Positions 1-5,517 of a stretch of DNA of 5,873 nucleotides are shown piece after piece (position 1 is the first letter of the stretch; every line of letters begins with the position of its first letter). The stretch spans positions 1-5,873 of the forward strand of contig CAJFNH010000087.1 in NCBI GenBank assembly GCA_904394195.1. Reading direction: 5' to 3'. Below the pieces are notes generated by a model. It was not told the origin of the DNA and did no database searches. It saw nothing but the letters and a program-made list of their open reading frames with translations. The DNA comes from Candidatus Gallimonas caecicola. GTDB taxonomy: Bacteria > Bacillota > Clostridia > Christensenellales > Borkfalkiaceae. The translations under genes and the position numbers were made by a program.

Positions 1-726
1 CACCTTGACGGGATTGAGCCAGGGATTGTCCGCGCGGGTGAGCCCGTAGAGCGTTTCGGACGAGGAGAAGATGGCGCCCAGCCCCGTGATCTCAAGGTTG
101 CGCGAGTTCTGCACATACACGCCGCAGGTCGCCGCCTCCGTGATGGACGCGCCCGAGAGCGTGACCTTCTTGTTGGCATAGTCCACGCCCGTGACGGTGC
201 GGCCCTTGGCAACATCGGTGCCGGTGGAGCCGATGACGTCCACGATCATGCCCACGGCGAAGTTGCGGGCGCTGTCCAGCGTGTAGGTGGTGCCTGAAAC
301 GGCGCTCACCGTGCCCAGAAGTCCCGTGCCGTCGCCGAAGAGCATCCTGCCGAAGTTGAAGGAGGAGCTTCTGACAAGGCGCTCCATCTCCGTGTTGAGC
401 AGGTCGACGAAGGCGCCCTCATCGCTGCGCGAGGCGCGCACCGCCTTATCGGAGATCTCGATCCTCCCGTAAAGATTTTTCAGCGTTGCGGTGAGCTGCG
501 CATAGCCGCCCTCGCCCGCCGCGGGAAGCGCACCGTCTTCCGTGCCCGCCCCCACGCCGCCGTGTACGCCGTACACGGCGGGCTTTCTGACGTCCTTGCC
601 CCAGACATCGGACGTCGTCTGTTCGACGGCGGCAAGAAAGGGATTCGCCGTCTTGTTGAGTTGTTCCGCGACCGCGTCAAGGTAATAGGACCTTAAAACG
701 CCGTCTGCCGAAGCGGTAGTGACCAT
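1..726 (-). CDS. Phage major capsid protein, N-terminal 242 residues (3' end beyond window)
   Basis: This is probably the major capsid (coat) protein that polymerises into the icosahedral head. It begins at ATG 724-726 and stays open to the window edge, giving 242 residues without a stop. The start is fixed by a strong GGAGGA 6 nt upstream. Visible features are an N-terminal helical stretch (YYLDAVAEQLNKTANPFLAAVE, about 14-35, quoted in part: LDAVAEQLNKTANPF), a G/A-rich loop (53-74), a helix ending in FGRMLFGDGTGLLGTV (125-140), then a beta-rich segment at about 141-205 (repeated T/V/G strands such as TYTLDSA and KKVTLSGA) that looks like an inserted surface domain. The GDGTG motif followed by a beta insertion is common in capsid proteins of Firmicutes siphophages; an HK97-like fold is inferred. 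It sits directly after the scaffold-like gene, as expected. The rest of the protein lies left of the window. Confidence 0.85.
   Translation of the reverse strand, partial: MVTTASADGVLRSYYLDAVAEQLNKTANPFLAAVEQTTSDVWGKDVRKPAVYGVHGGVGAGTEDGALPAAGEGGYAQLTATLKNLYGRIEISDKAVRASRSDEGAFVDLLNTEMERLVRSSSFNFGRMLFGDGTGLLGTVSAVSGTTYTLDSARNFAVGMIVDVIGSTGTDVAKGRTVTGVDYANKKVTLSGASITEAATCGVYVQNSRNLEITGLGAIFSSSETLYGLTRADNPWLNPVKV
557..581 (-). repeat. Perfect 11-bp inverted repeat within the capsid gene
   Basis: CCGCCGTGTAC (557-567) and GTACACGGCGG (571-581) are exact reverse complements with a 3-nt spacer. The sequence codes for residues 49-57 (PAVYGVHGG) of the capsid protein. In RNA it makes a very stable stem close to the start of the gene. 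No T-tract follows, so it is not a classical terminator. Confidence 0.85.
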
Positions 727-729
727 AGT

Positions 730-1158
730 TTATCCTCCATGTTTTTGATGTTTGAGATAGCCGAGCGCCATGGCGCCCGCCTGTTTGAGGGTGGATGCCC
801 TCGCTGCGGGCGCGGTGACTCCCGCGCCCGTACCCGCCATCAGGGGCACGCCCGGCAGCGCCGCAAGGTATTCCCCCACGATGCGCGAACGCACCTCCTC
901 GTTCCCTCTGACGGCGCGCAGCAGCGCTTCGCTGTCCGCGCCCTGCGCGGCGCCCTCCTCCGCGTCCGCATCGTGCGGCGCAGATGCCTCATCGTGCGGT
1001 GCAGATGCCTCGAGAGCGCGCAGGCGTTGGCTGCGACGGGTGAATTCCGCCTCGAGCTCCCTGTAAGCGCGCATGAGGGCGTCCACGCTCTGAAACTTGC
1101 CCAGATCGGGCGCAGGCGCCTGCTCCGGGGTCTGCGTCACGTTCTCCTCTTCCGTCAT
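730..1158 (-). CDS. Small acidic/helical phage protein, probable scaffolding protein
   Basis: This 142-residue protein is likely the internal scaffold for procapsid assembly. It starts at ATG 1156-1158, with AGGAGG at 1165-1170, and overlaps the portal stop as ATGA. Three parts can be seen. The acidic N-terminus is followed by DLGKFQSVDALMRAYRELEAEF and a basic helix (about 19-50) with coiled-coil character. A Glu/Ala/Asp-rich low-complexity linker (51-80) includes a 7-residue duplication (EASAPHD). The C-terminal region (81-142) contains a helix (LLRAVRGNEEVRSRIVGEYLAAL) and ends in a Lys/His-rich tail. Short, charged, helical proteins between portal and capsid are usually scaffolds, and a short basic C-terminus is typical of the coat-binding end. 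No catalytic protease residues are evident, so it does not look like a maturation protease fusion. The assignment rests on position and composition, not on a recognised motif. Confidence 0.65.
   Translation of the reverse strand: MTEEENVTQTPEQAPAPDLGKFQSVDALMRAYRELEAEFTRRSQRLRALEASAPHDEASAPHDADAEEGAAQGADSEALLRAVRGNEEVRSRIVGEYLAALPGVPLMAGTGAGVTAPAARASTLKQAGAMALGYLKHQKHGG
733..740 (-). promoter_or_regulatory. Ribosome binding site of the capsid gene, inside the scaffold gene's last codons
   Basis: ATGGAGGA lies 6 nt before the capsid ATG. It is formed by the last His-Gly-Gly codons of the preceding gene, which ends TAA at 730-732, so ribosomes finishing that gene are positioned to restart on the capsid message. 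It decides the capsid start. Confidence 0.8.
969..1011 (-). repeat. 21-nt tandem duplication within the scaffold-like gene
   Basis: Two adjacent 21-nt units (969-989 and 990-1010) differ only at one base (c979 versus t1000). In frame they encode EASAPHD twice in the low-complexity linker, between the N-terminal helix and the C-terminal domain. The near identity points to a recent in-frame slippage duplication; the linker probably tolerates length change. Confidence 0.9.
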
Positions 1159-3008
1159 ACACTTCCTCCTTTTTCGCGGTGCGAGGCAAGATGGCGCAAG
1201 ATCCGCCCGCGCACCTTATCGTCGTGTTCCGCGCCCGAAAGAAGGGCGCGCACATGTTCCGCGCGATGCAGCGCGTGATCGTCGTACTCGTCCGCCTCCA
1301 CATCGCGCTGCGCCAGTGCAAGATTTTCCCGCTCCGCCTTTTTCAGGTGAAGGTGGGAAATATCCCGCGCGTTCTCGAACGAGCCGAAACCGAGCGCCTC
1401 CAGCACGCGGTTGCGCGTATCGTCCGAAAGGGTGCCGTTCTCCCCCTGCAGAAGCCCCAGCGAGAGCAGGGAGAGGATGTCCTCCCGCTTCTGCTCGGGC
1501 GTGCGCTCGTAGCCCGGCTCGAACTGCACGTCGTCCGCCGAGATATCGCTTTGCGAGAAGGCGACCAGCTCGGTATCTCCGCCCGTCCCCGTCATGCGCA
1601 GAACGCGGCGCGCGCCGGCGAACTGTTTGTAGAGGTGCAGGATCTGTTTTCCCGTCTCTCTGACCGCCCGCTCCACGCTCTCCACGCTCATCTGCATCCG
1701 GTTGGTGTCCTGGTCGATGAGAAGCTGCAGCCCCGTTGCCGACGTGACGTGCGTCGGATTGGCGGAATTGCGCGAGATCTCGCTCATGCCCGAAACAAGG
1801 ATGAACTCGCCCGACAGCCTCTCCTCTTCCTTTTCAAACTCCGCGGGGATGCTTCCGCCGTCCAGAAAGCCCGGCTTTTCCGAGCCCCTGCGGTAGACGA
1901 GCACCTTTCCGGGATAGAGCCCGTCCTCCGCAAGTTCTTCGGCGTCCACCGAGCCGTCCTCCACGGCGATGACCCCCGTCGAGAGCCTGTTCAGGAATTC
2001 GTGCTTGCGGTTCCTGACCGCGTTGTACGCCCGCTGCAACGGGATCATCCGGTCGACGACGCTCGTTCCGAAAAACGCCCCCGCCAGCGCGATACACGTC
2101 TGGCGCACAAAGGGAAAGATGCGTTCGCCGCGGTCGCCGTTGCAGTAGGGAAGGTCCCCCTCGTACAGCAGTTTGTCAGCCGCCACGATCTCCAGCCGCC
2201 CGTCCGGATGTTCGCCGTCGGGGCGGATATACCGTTCGATGAGAATGACTGCGTCCTCCAGAACGGGGCGTTCGTCGCCGTCCGCGGGACGCTTCCAGCC
2301 GCTTGCGGCAGAGAAGGGCATGAGCGGAAAGTCCGCGATCGTTCGGCCCTCCGTCTCCACGCCGAACTTGTCGCGGATATAGGAGACGGGCACCGCCTTG
2401 GCATGGATGATGCTGCCCACGTCCTCCATCCGCTCCGCCGCAAGCGAATCGGGGTAAATTTCAAAGGGCGAGAGCGCAATGACGTTCACATCCCCCTCCC
2501 GCACGGAGTGCCCCGCCTCGTCCGTGCCGATGACCATGCCGTCCTCATGGTTCCACACGATCTTATAAAATGCCGTGCCGCACGTCTCCGACCAGAGCGT
2601 CGCACGGGCGATCACGCCGTCCAGATCGATGCGGTTTTTGACGGAACGCAGGATGTTCGAACACAGCCGCGCCGTCTTCATGTCGTCGTCCGCGTCCGAA
2701 AAGGCGCGCACCTCGAGGGAGGGCCGCACCTTGGCGAGCCGCGCAAGGCGGGTGTCCAGCGTGGGCGCGATGTGGTTGAAACACCTGCGCGACTGCCAGA
2801 AAAACGCCGCCTGCTCCTCCTCCAGCTCCCCCTCCGGAGTAAGGTCGCAGAACTGATTTCCGCTCACGAAGTTCATGTTGAGCTCCCAGCCCCGTTCCAG
2901 CATCTTCCGTGCCCTTCTGCGCGCCTCGAAGTCGGCGTTCACCTCGGCGACGAGCGCCTCCACGCGCCTTTGTTCGGCGCGCGCGGCAAGTTCCTCTCTC
3001 TTTGTCAT
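1155..3008 (-). CDS. Phage portal protein, P22-type family
   Basis: This 617-residue protein is the portal, which forms the dodecameric ring at one capsid vertex through which the terminase pumps DNA. The N-terminal helix is charged (about 1-40). It is followed by a region with NFVSGNQF, a Trp/Arg-rich segment (WQSRRCFNHIAPTLDTRLARL) and the alpha/beta core with an ATLWSETCGTAFYKIVWN stretch. Later come a stem/wing region with many aromatic and acidic residues, a PEQK-type helix (about 503-525), and a C-terminal segment YDDHALHRAEHVRALLSG (575-592) that resembles the conserved His/Asp helix near the end of many P22-like portals. The length fits the family (roughly 600-750). ATG 3006-3008 is preceded by AAGGAGA (3016-3022) and overlaps the upstream stop as ATGA. 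The family call comes from overall pattern and context; the exact subfamily is not certain. Confidence 0.93.
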   Translation of the reverse strand: MTKREELAARAEQRRVEALVAEVNADFEARRRARKMLERGWELNMNFVSGNQFCDLTPEGELEEEQAAFFWQSRRCFNHIAPTLDTRLARLAKVRPSLEVRAFSDADDDMKTARLCSNILRSVKNRIDLDGVIARATLWSETCGTAFYKIVWNHEDGMVIGTDEAGHSVREGDVNVIALSPFEIYPDSLAAERMEDVGSIIHAKAVPVSYIRDKFGVETEGRTIADFPLMPFSAASGWKRPADGDERPVLEDAVILIERYIRPDGEHPDGRLEIVAADKLLYEGDLPYCNGDRGERIFPFVRQTCIALAGAFFGTSVVDRMIPLQRAYNAVRNRKHEFLNRLSTGVIAVEDGSVDAEELAEDGLYPGKVLVYRRGSEKPGFLDGGSIPAEFEKEEERLSGEFILVSGMSEISRNSANPTHVTSATGLQLLIDQDTNRMQMSVESVERAVRETGKQILHLYKQFAGARRVLRMTGTGGDTELVAFSQSDISADDVQFEPGYERTPEQKREDILSLLSLGLLQGENGTLSDDTRNRVLEALGFGSFENARDISHLHLKKAERENLALAQRDVEADEYDDHALHRAEHVRALLSGAEHDDKVRGRILRHLASHREKGGSV

Positions 3009-3277
3009 GTCGATGTCTCCTTTTCCTCTTCGAGCGCGCGGATGAGTTTTGCGCGCTCCGCTTCCAGTTCTTCGTCCGAATAAGCGGTAAAGTCCGTCCC
3101 CTCCAGCAGAAGCTTTGCCGCCTTCAGATCGGGCGGGATATCCTTGTGCGTCTCCCGCCGCTTGACGAGCCGCAGCTCGCCCTCACGGGCGTCGTACTCC
3201 TCCGTCACCTCCTCCACCCGAAAGCCGAGGGCGACCTTGAGCACCGCCTCCCTTACCCTGTCATCCTCTATCGCCAT
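3005..3277 (-). CDS. Small hypothetical phage protein; resembles the C-terminal part of small-terminase-like proteins
   Basis: This 90-residue acidic protein of unconfirmed function lies between the terminase and the portal. Residues 6-60 read as a helix (VREAVLKVALGF), a beta hairpin (VEEVTEEYDAREGELRLVKRRET) and then the IPPDLKAAKLLLEG motif (47-60). Helix, then 'G-F/Y-x-V-E-E-V', then 'K-x-x-x-K-x-V/I-P-P-D-x-x-A-x-K/I' is a layout I associate with the C-terminal half of some small terminase-like phage proteins, but the N-terminal helix-turn-helix of those is absent. The C-terminal third (65-90) is strongly charged and likely helical or coiled. ATG 3275-3277 has no Shine-Dalgarno of its own; no earlier in-frame start exists because TAA lies at 3311-3313. 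Translation may depend on the two preceding micro-ORFs. Its stop overlaps the portal start. Confidence 0.8.
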   Translation of the reverse strand: MAIEDDRVREAVLKVALGFRVEEVTEEYDAREGELRLVKRRETHKDIPPDLKAAKLLLEGTDFTAYSDEELEAERAKLIRALEEEKETST

Positions 3278-3297
3278 ACCGTGTCCGTCACGGACAT
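3268..3297 (-). CDS. Candidate 9-codon micro-ORF overlapping the start of the 90-residue gene
   Basis: The ATG at 3295-3297 follows AAGGAGG (3303-3309) at good spacing and reads MSVTDTVWR before a TAG at 3268-3270. That stop lies 10 bases inside the next gene, whose ATG at 3275-3277 is in another frame. The most likely role is a coupling leader that delivers ribosomes to the 90-residue gene, which lacks its own site. The peptide itself is not recognised. A misassigned start or sequencing frameshift is the alternative. Confidence 0.4.
   Translation of the reverse strand: MSVTDTVWR
3282..3296 (-). promoter_or_regulatory. Perfect 6-bp hairpin with a stop codon as its loop
   Basis: TGTCCG and CGGACA flank a 3-nt loop, TGA, which is the stop codon of the 16-codon ORF. 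The stem covers the first codons of the 9-codon ORF (its ATG shares two bases with the stem) and lies 5 nt before the ATG of the 90-residue gene. It could modulate re-initiation in this junction. There is no U-tract, so it is not an intrinsic terminator. Confidence 0.45.
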
Positions 3298-3338
3298 GCC
3301 CACCTCCTTTTTAAAAATTCATACCCAAACGCGTACAT
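3288..3338 (-). CDS. Candidate 16-codon micro-ORF just after the terminase
   Basis: The ATG at 3336-3338 stands 5 nt after AGGAGG, a ribosome site (3343-3350) that touches the terminase stop TAA (3350-3352). It reads MYAFGYEFLKRRWACP before TGA at 3288-3290. The peptide is aromatic and basic and is not recognised. Its LKRRW codons contain the AAGGAGGTGG site for the next micro-ORF. It overlaps that ORF by 10 nt. Strong ribosome site and tight nesting are the only support. Confidence 0.4.
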   Translation of the reverse strand: MYAFGYEFLKRRWACP

Positions 3339-3349
3339 GGCGCCCTCCT

Positions 3350-4798
3350 TTACCGTCTGCCCGCCCGCCTGGAGCGCAACAGCGCGCGGATGCGCCGCTC
3401 TTTATCTTTTGCGATGGGCGCGGGGAGCTGCACCCGCTCGGCGGGGCGCGGACGGCTCATCAGAAAGTAGCGCAGCTCGTCCATCGCATGATCGTCGCGC
3501 TTGACGGGCGCGTCCGAATTCCCCCAGAAGTAACTCTTGAATTCGCGGATCATGTTCACGCAGCCCGAAAAAATGTACAGATCGGGCAGACCGTTATCGC
3601 GGCTTAAATAGCTCTTGACGCGTTCGATGCCTGAAAAAACGTCCTTCTCCACGCGCATATCGGCAAGGATGCCGCGCTCGGCGAACAGCTCGGCGACCGA
3701 TTTTTCCGCCGCGAGCGTGCGCTGCCCCGCCGCCGAGTCGATGAGCGCCTCCACCCTGCCCCGCCCGTCCCTCTTCCAGCCCAGTTTGTCGCACATGGCA
3801 AGGATGGCGCGCGCATGAAAGTCGATGTCCTTTCCGGCGGCATAGTGCTCGGCGATCACATAGATATTGCCGTCCCAGTCGGCGGCATACCAGTGCGCCG
3901 AGAGCGGATTTTTCAGCCCGGGGTCGATGGCGATGCCCGCCTGCCAGGACGGGGGCACGCTGAAGGGCTCGATCACATGCACGCGCTCGTCGAACTCCGC
4001 ATACACCAGCCCCTCGCGTGCGGCAAACCTGCCAAAGCGGCGGCTCTCCAGCGTGGCGGCGTCCATGGTGGCGGAGAGCAGCGCTATCTCCTTTTTGGAG
4101 AGGTAGGGGTTGTCCGCCCACTCCATGAACTCATACCACACCTCCGGATTGCCGGAGCGATTGAGGTAGATCTCCTCATACACGAAGGTCAGACCCTTGA
4201 GGGGAGTCATCGTGCCGAAGATATCCCCCCTCCTGTCGAGCACGCGCATCAGGCACTCCTCGTAGATATCGCGCGGCGGCTCCTCGTCAAACCACACGAA
4301 GTCCAGCGAGCTCCCCTGAAAGCGCTCCCTGCCCTGGTCGCAACTCTTGAAGCCGATGACGCTGATGCCGCCGAACACGTTCTTGACGGCGATCTGATCG
4401 ACGATGCCCGCGGCGGGATTGTCGCGTCTGCCGCTCACCATCACGATATCGGCGATCCAGTCGGGGCGCAGATAGTGCAGGATCTTCTTCTGCGCGACGT
4501 CGCGCTGCACTTGCAGAGTGGGCGACACCACCCATCCGAACACATCCCTGCGGTTTTTGCGGTAGGGATGGTTGCCGCGCGCCATCCACACCGCCTCCGC
4601 CGCGCCGCACTCCGTCTTGCCCGAACGATTGCCGCCGAACACCCAGCGGTTGCGCTTTTTGCACCTGTGAAAGGCGAGCTGCTTTTTGTGCTTTTTTCTG
4701 CCGGTATTGTAGCGCGCAAGATTGTCGGCGGCGCGCCTGCGCTTGAGCTCGCGCTCCACCGCGCGCAGTTTCAGCGATAATTCGTTCTCATTCGTCAA
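3350..4798 (-). CDS. terL: Phage terminase large subunit (packaging ATPase and nuclease)
   Basis: This 482-residue DNA-packaging motor docks on the portal, translocates DNA into the head with ATP and cuts the concatemer. The ATPase domain shows Walker A GGNRSGKT (55-62), Walker B FVWFDEE (167-173, catalytic Glu172) and a coupling motif GTMTPLKG (195-202). The RNase H-like nuclease domain shows three acidic sites: IAIDPG (Asp291), ALIDSAAG (Asp353) and DDHAMD (435-440). All expected catalytic residues are present, so it should be active. A basic tail (about 450-482) is typical. The start is TTG 4796-4798, chosen because GGAGG (4808-4812) sits 9 nt upstream and the first in-frame ATG (residue 72) would remove Walker A. 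It opens the head operon, but its promoter must lie inside or beyond the opposing plus-strand gene. No small terminase is obvious next to it. Confidence 0.96.
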   Translation of the reverse strand: MTNENELSLKLRAVERELKRRRAADNLARYNTGRKKHKKQLAFHRCKKRNRWVFGGNRSGKTECGAAEAVWMARGNHPYRKNRRDVFGWVVSPTLQVQRDVAQKKILHYLRPDWIADIVMVSGRRDNPAAGIVDQIAVKNVFGGISVIGFKSCDQGRERFQGSSLDFVWFDEEPPRDIYEECLMRVLDRRGDIFGTMTPLKGLTFVYEEIYLNRSGNPEVWYEFMEWADNPYLSKKEIALLSATMDAATLESRRFGRFAAREGLVYAEFDERVHVIEPFSVPPSWQAGIAIDPGLKNPLSAHWYAADWDGNIYVIAEHYAAGKDIDFHARAILAMCDKLGWKRDGRGRVEALIDSAAGQRTLAAEKSVAELFAERGILADMRVEKDVFSGIERVKSYLSRDNGLPDLYIFSGCVNMIREFKSYFWGNSDAPVKRDDHAMDELRYFLMSRPRPAERVQLPAPIAKDKERRIRALLRSRRAGRR

Positions 4799-4802
4799 AA
4801 TA

Positions 4803-4812
4803 CTTCCCCTCC
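4803..4812 (-). promoter_or_regulatory. Ribosome binding site that decides the TTG start of the terminase
   Basis: GGAGGGGAAG on the minus strand lies just before the TTG at 4796-4798, with its GGAGG core 9 nt away. It supports this non-ATG start over the internal GTG at codon 14, which lacks such a site. Confidence 0.7.
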
Positions 4813-4822
4813 CGCCCTTCGG

Positions 4823-4850
4823 AACGCGCTACCATAGCGTTTATGAAACG
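4823..4850 (+). promoter_or_regulatory. Competing inverted repeats around the start of the membrane-protein gene
   Basis: In the 44-bp divergent gap, GCTA-cca-TAGC (4828-4838) extends with flanking AAC/GTT, interrupted by a two-base bulge. Overlapping it, CGTTT-ATG-AAACG (4838-4850) is a perfect 5-bp repeat whose loop is the start codon. The two share the bases CGTT and cannot form together. This could be an operator or an RNA switch near the start, but the stems are short and may be chance. No convincing -10/-35 pair is visible here. Confidence 0.3.
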
Positions 4851-5517
4851 ATTGATCCTTGCACTGTGCATTTTTGAGGCGCTCCTCATCCCCGCGGCGC
4901 CGCTGTCCGCCGCCGCCGAAGGGAGCGGCGAATACGCCGTTGCCCTCGGCGAAGTCTGGTTTTACGCGAGCGCCGATGAAGAGGAAAAGTGCTTTCTCCT
5001 GCCCGAAACATACTATGTGCGCGTGCTCGAACGGGGCGAAACATACTGTACCGTCGAATATCTGACGGACGACGCCCCCTACAAAAAACTGCTCGGATAC
5101 TGCAGGACGGACGCGCTCACCTTTGTGGACTTTGTGCCGGAACGTCCCTATCTGCGCAGGCAGATCACCGTCACCTACGCCCTCCCCCAAACGGGCGATC
5201 TGGGCACCGAGGATTTTCTCACCGTGCAGCGCACCTTCGTATATTACGGCGACCGCTACGAAGAGGACGGGCTCTACCTGTATGTGCTCTCGGACAATGA
5301 ATTTGGCTACATCCCCGCCGAGGCTCCCCCCGACTTTGAACGCAATACCGACTATCTGACCGCCGTATCGGGAAGCACGCAGGAGCCCGATCCGGGAGCC
5401 GACGGCGCCAACGCCGTACAGATCGTCGTCATCGTGCTCGCCTGCGTGGCGGCGCTCGCCGTCGCCCTCATTTTGCTGCGCGGGAAGAAGGCTCCGCAGG
5501 AGAAACAGGAGTTCTGA
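4843..5517 (+). CDS. Exported single-pass membrane protein with SH3-like exterior; candidate moron
   Basis: This 224-residue protein of unknown function runs opposite to all neighbours. It has a signal peptide (MKRLILALCIFEALLIPAAP..., cleavage likely after Ala25 at the A-x-A), an extracytoplasmic part (26-190), one transmembrane helix (191-212, AVQIVVIVLACVAALAVALILL in outline) and a 12-residue basic tail. The exterior has two beta-rich, Tyr-rich portions: 31-103, with the LPETYYVRVLERGETYCTVEYL pattern typical of bacterial SH3-like domains (quoted in part: YYVRVLERGETYCTV), and about 105-173, with VYYGDRYEEDGLYLYVL. Three cysteines (50, 69, 87) lie outside. The predicted topology is N-out, C-in. 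It resembles a chromosomal Firmicutes surface protein, not a virion protein. The start is set by the signal peptide; no good ribosome site precedes it. It is a lysogenic-conversion or superinfection-immunity candidate by position, but no function is shown. Confidence 0.85.
   Translation: MKRLILALCIFEALLIPAAPLSAAAEGSGEYAVALGEVWFYASADEEEKCFLLPETYYVRVLERGETYCTVEYLTDDAPYKKLLGYCRTDALTFVDFVPERPYLRRQITVTYALPQTGDLGTEDFLTVQRTFVYYGDRYEEDGLYLYVLSDNEFGYIPAEAPPDFERNTDYLTAVSGSTQEPDPGADGANAVQIVVIVLACVAALAVALILLRGKKAPQEKQEF

Noticed and set aside
739..1278. Plus-strand 179-codon open frame opposite the scaffold-like gene.
   Set aside because: It is Arg/Leu/Cys-rich without features and lacks a ribosome site; the minus-strand gene has one plus a coupled ATGA start.
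1179..3083. Very long plus-strand open frame (634 codons) antisense to the portal gene.
   Set aside because: It mirrors the portal frame in GC-rich DNA, is His/Arg/Leu-rich with no recognisable domain, and the portal on the other strand has coherent family features, ribosome site and coupled start.
3306..3318. T TTA AAA slippery heptamer in frame within the 16-codon ORF, with a hairpin downstream: possible -1 frameshift.
   Set aside because: A -1 shift joins only the 9-codon ORF, not the 90-residue gene, so the product would be a 23-residue peptide; spacing to the hairpin is also long. Chance is the simpler explanation.
3815..4780. Plus-strand open frame of 321 codons antisense to the terminase.
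   Set aside because: Composition is that of an antisense shadow (His/Ala/Leu-rich) and the terminase has all catalytic motifs on the minus strand.
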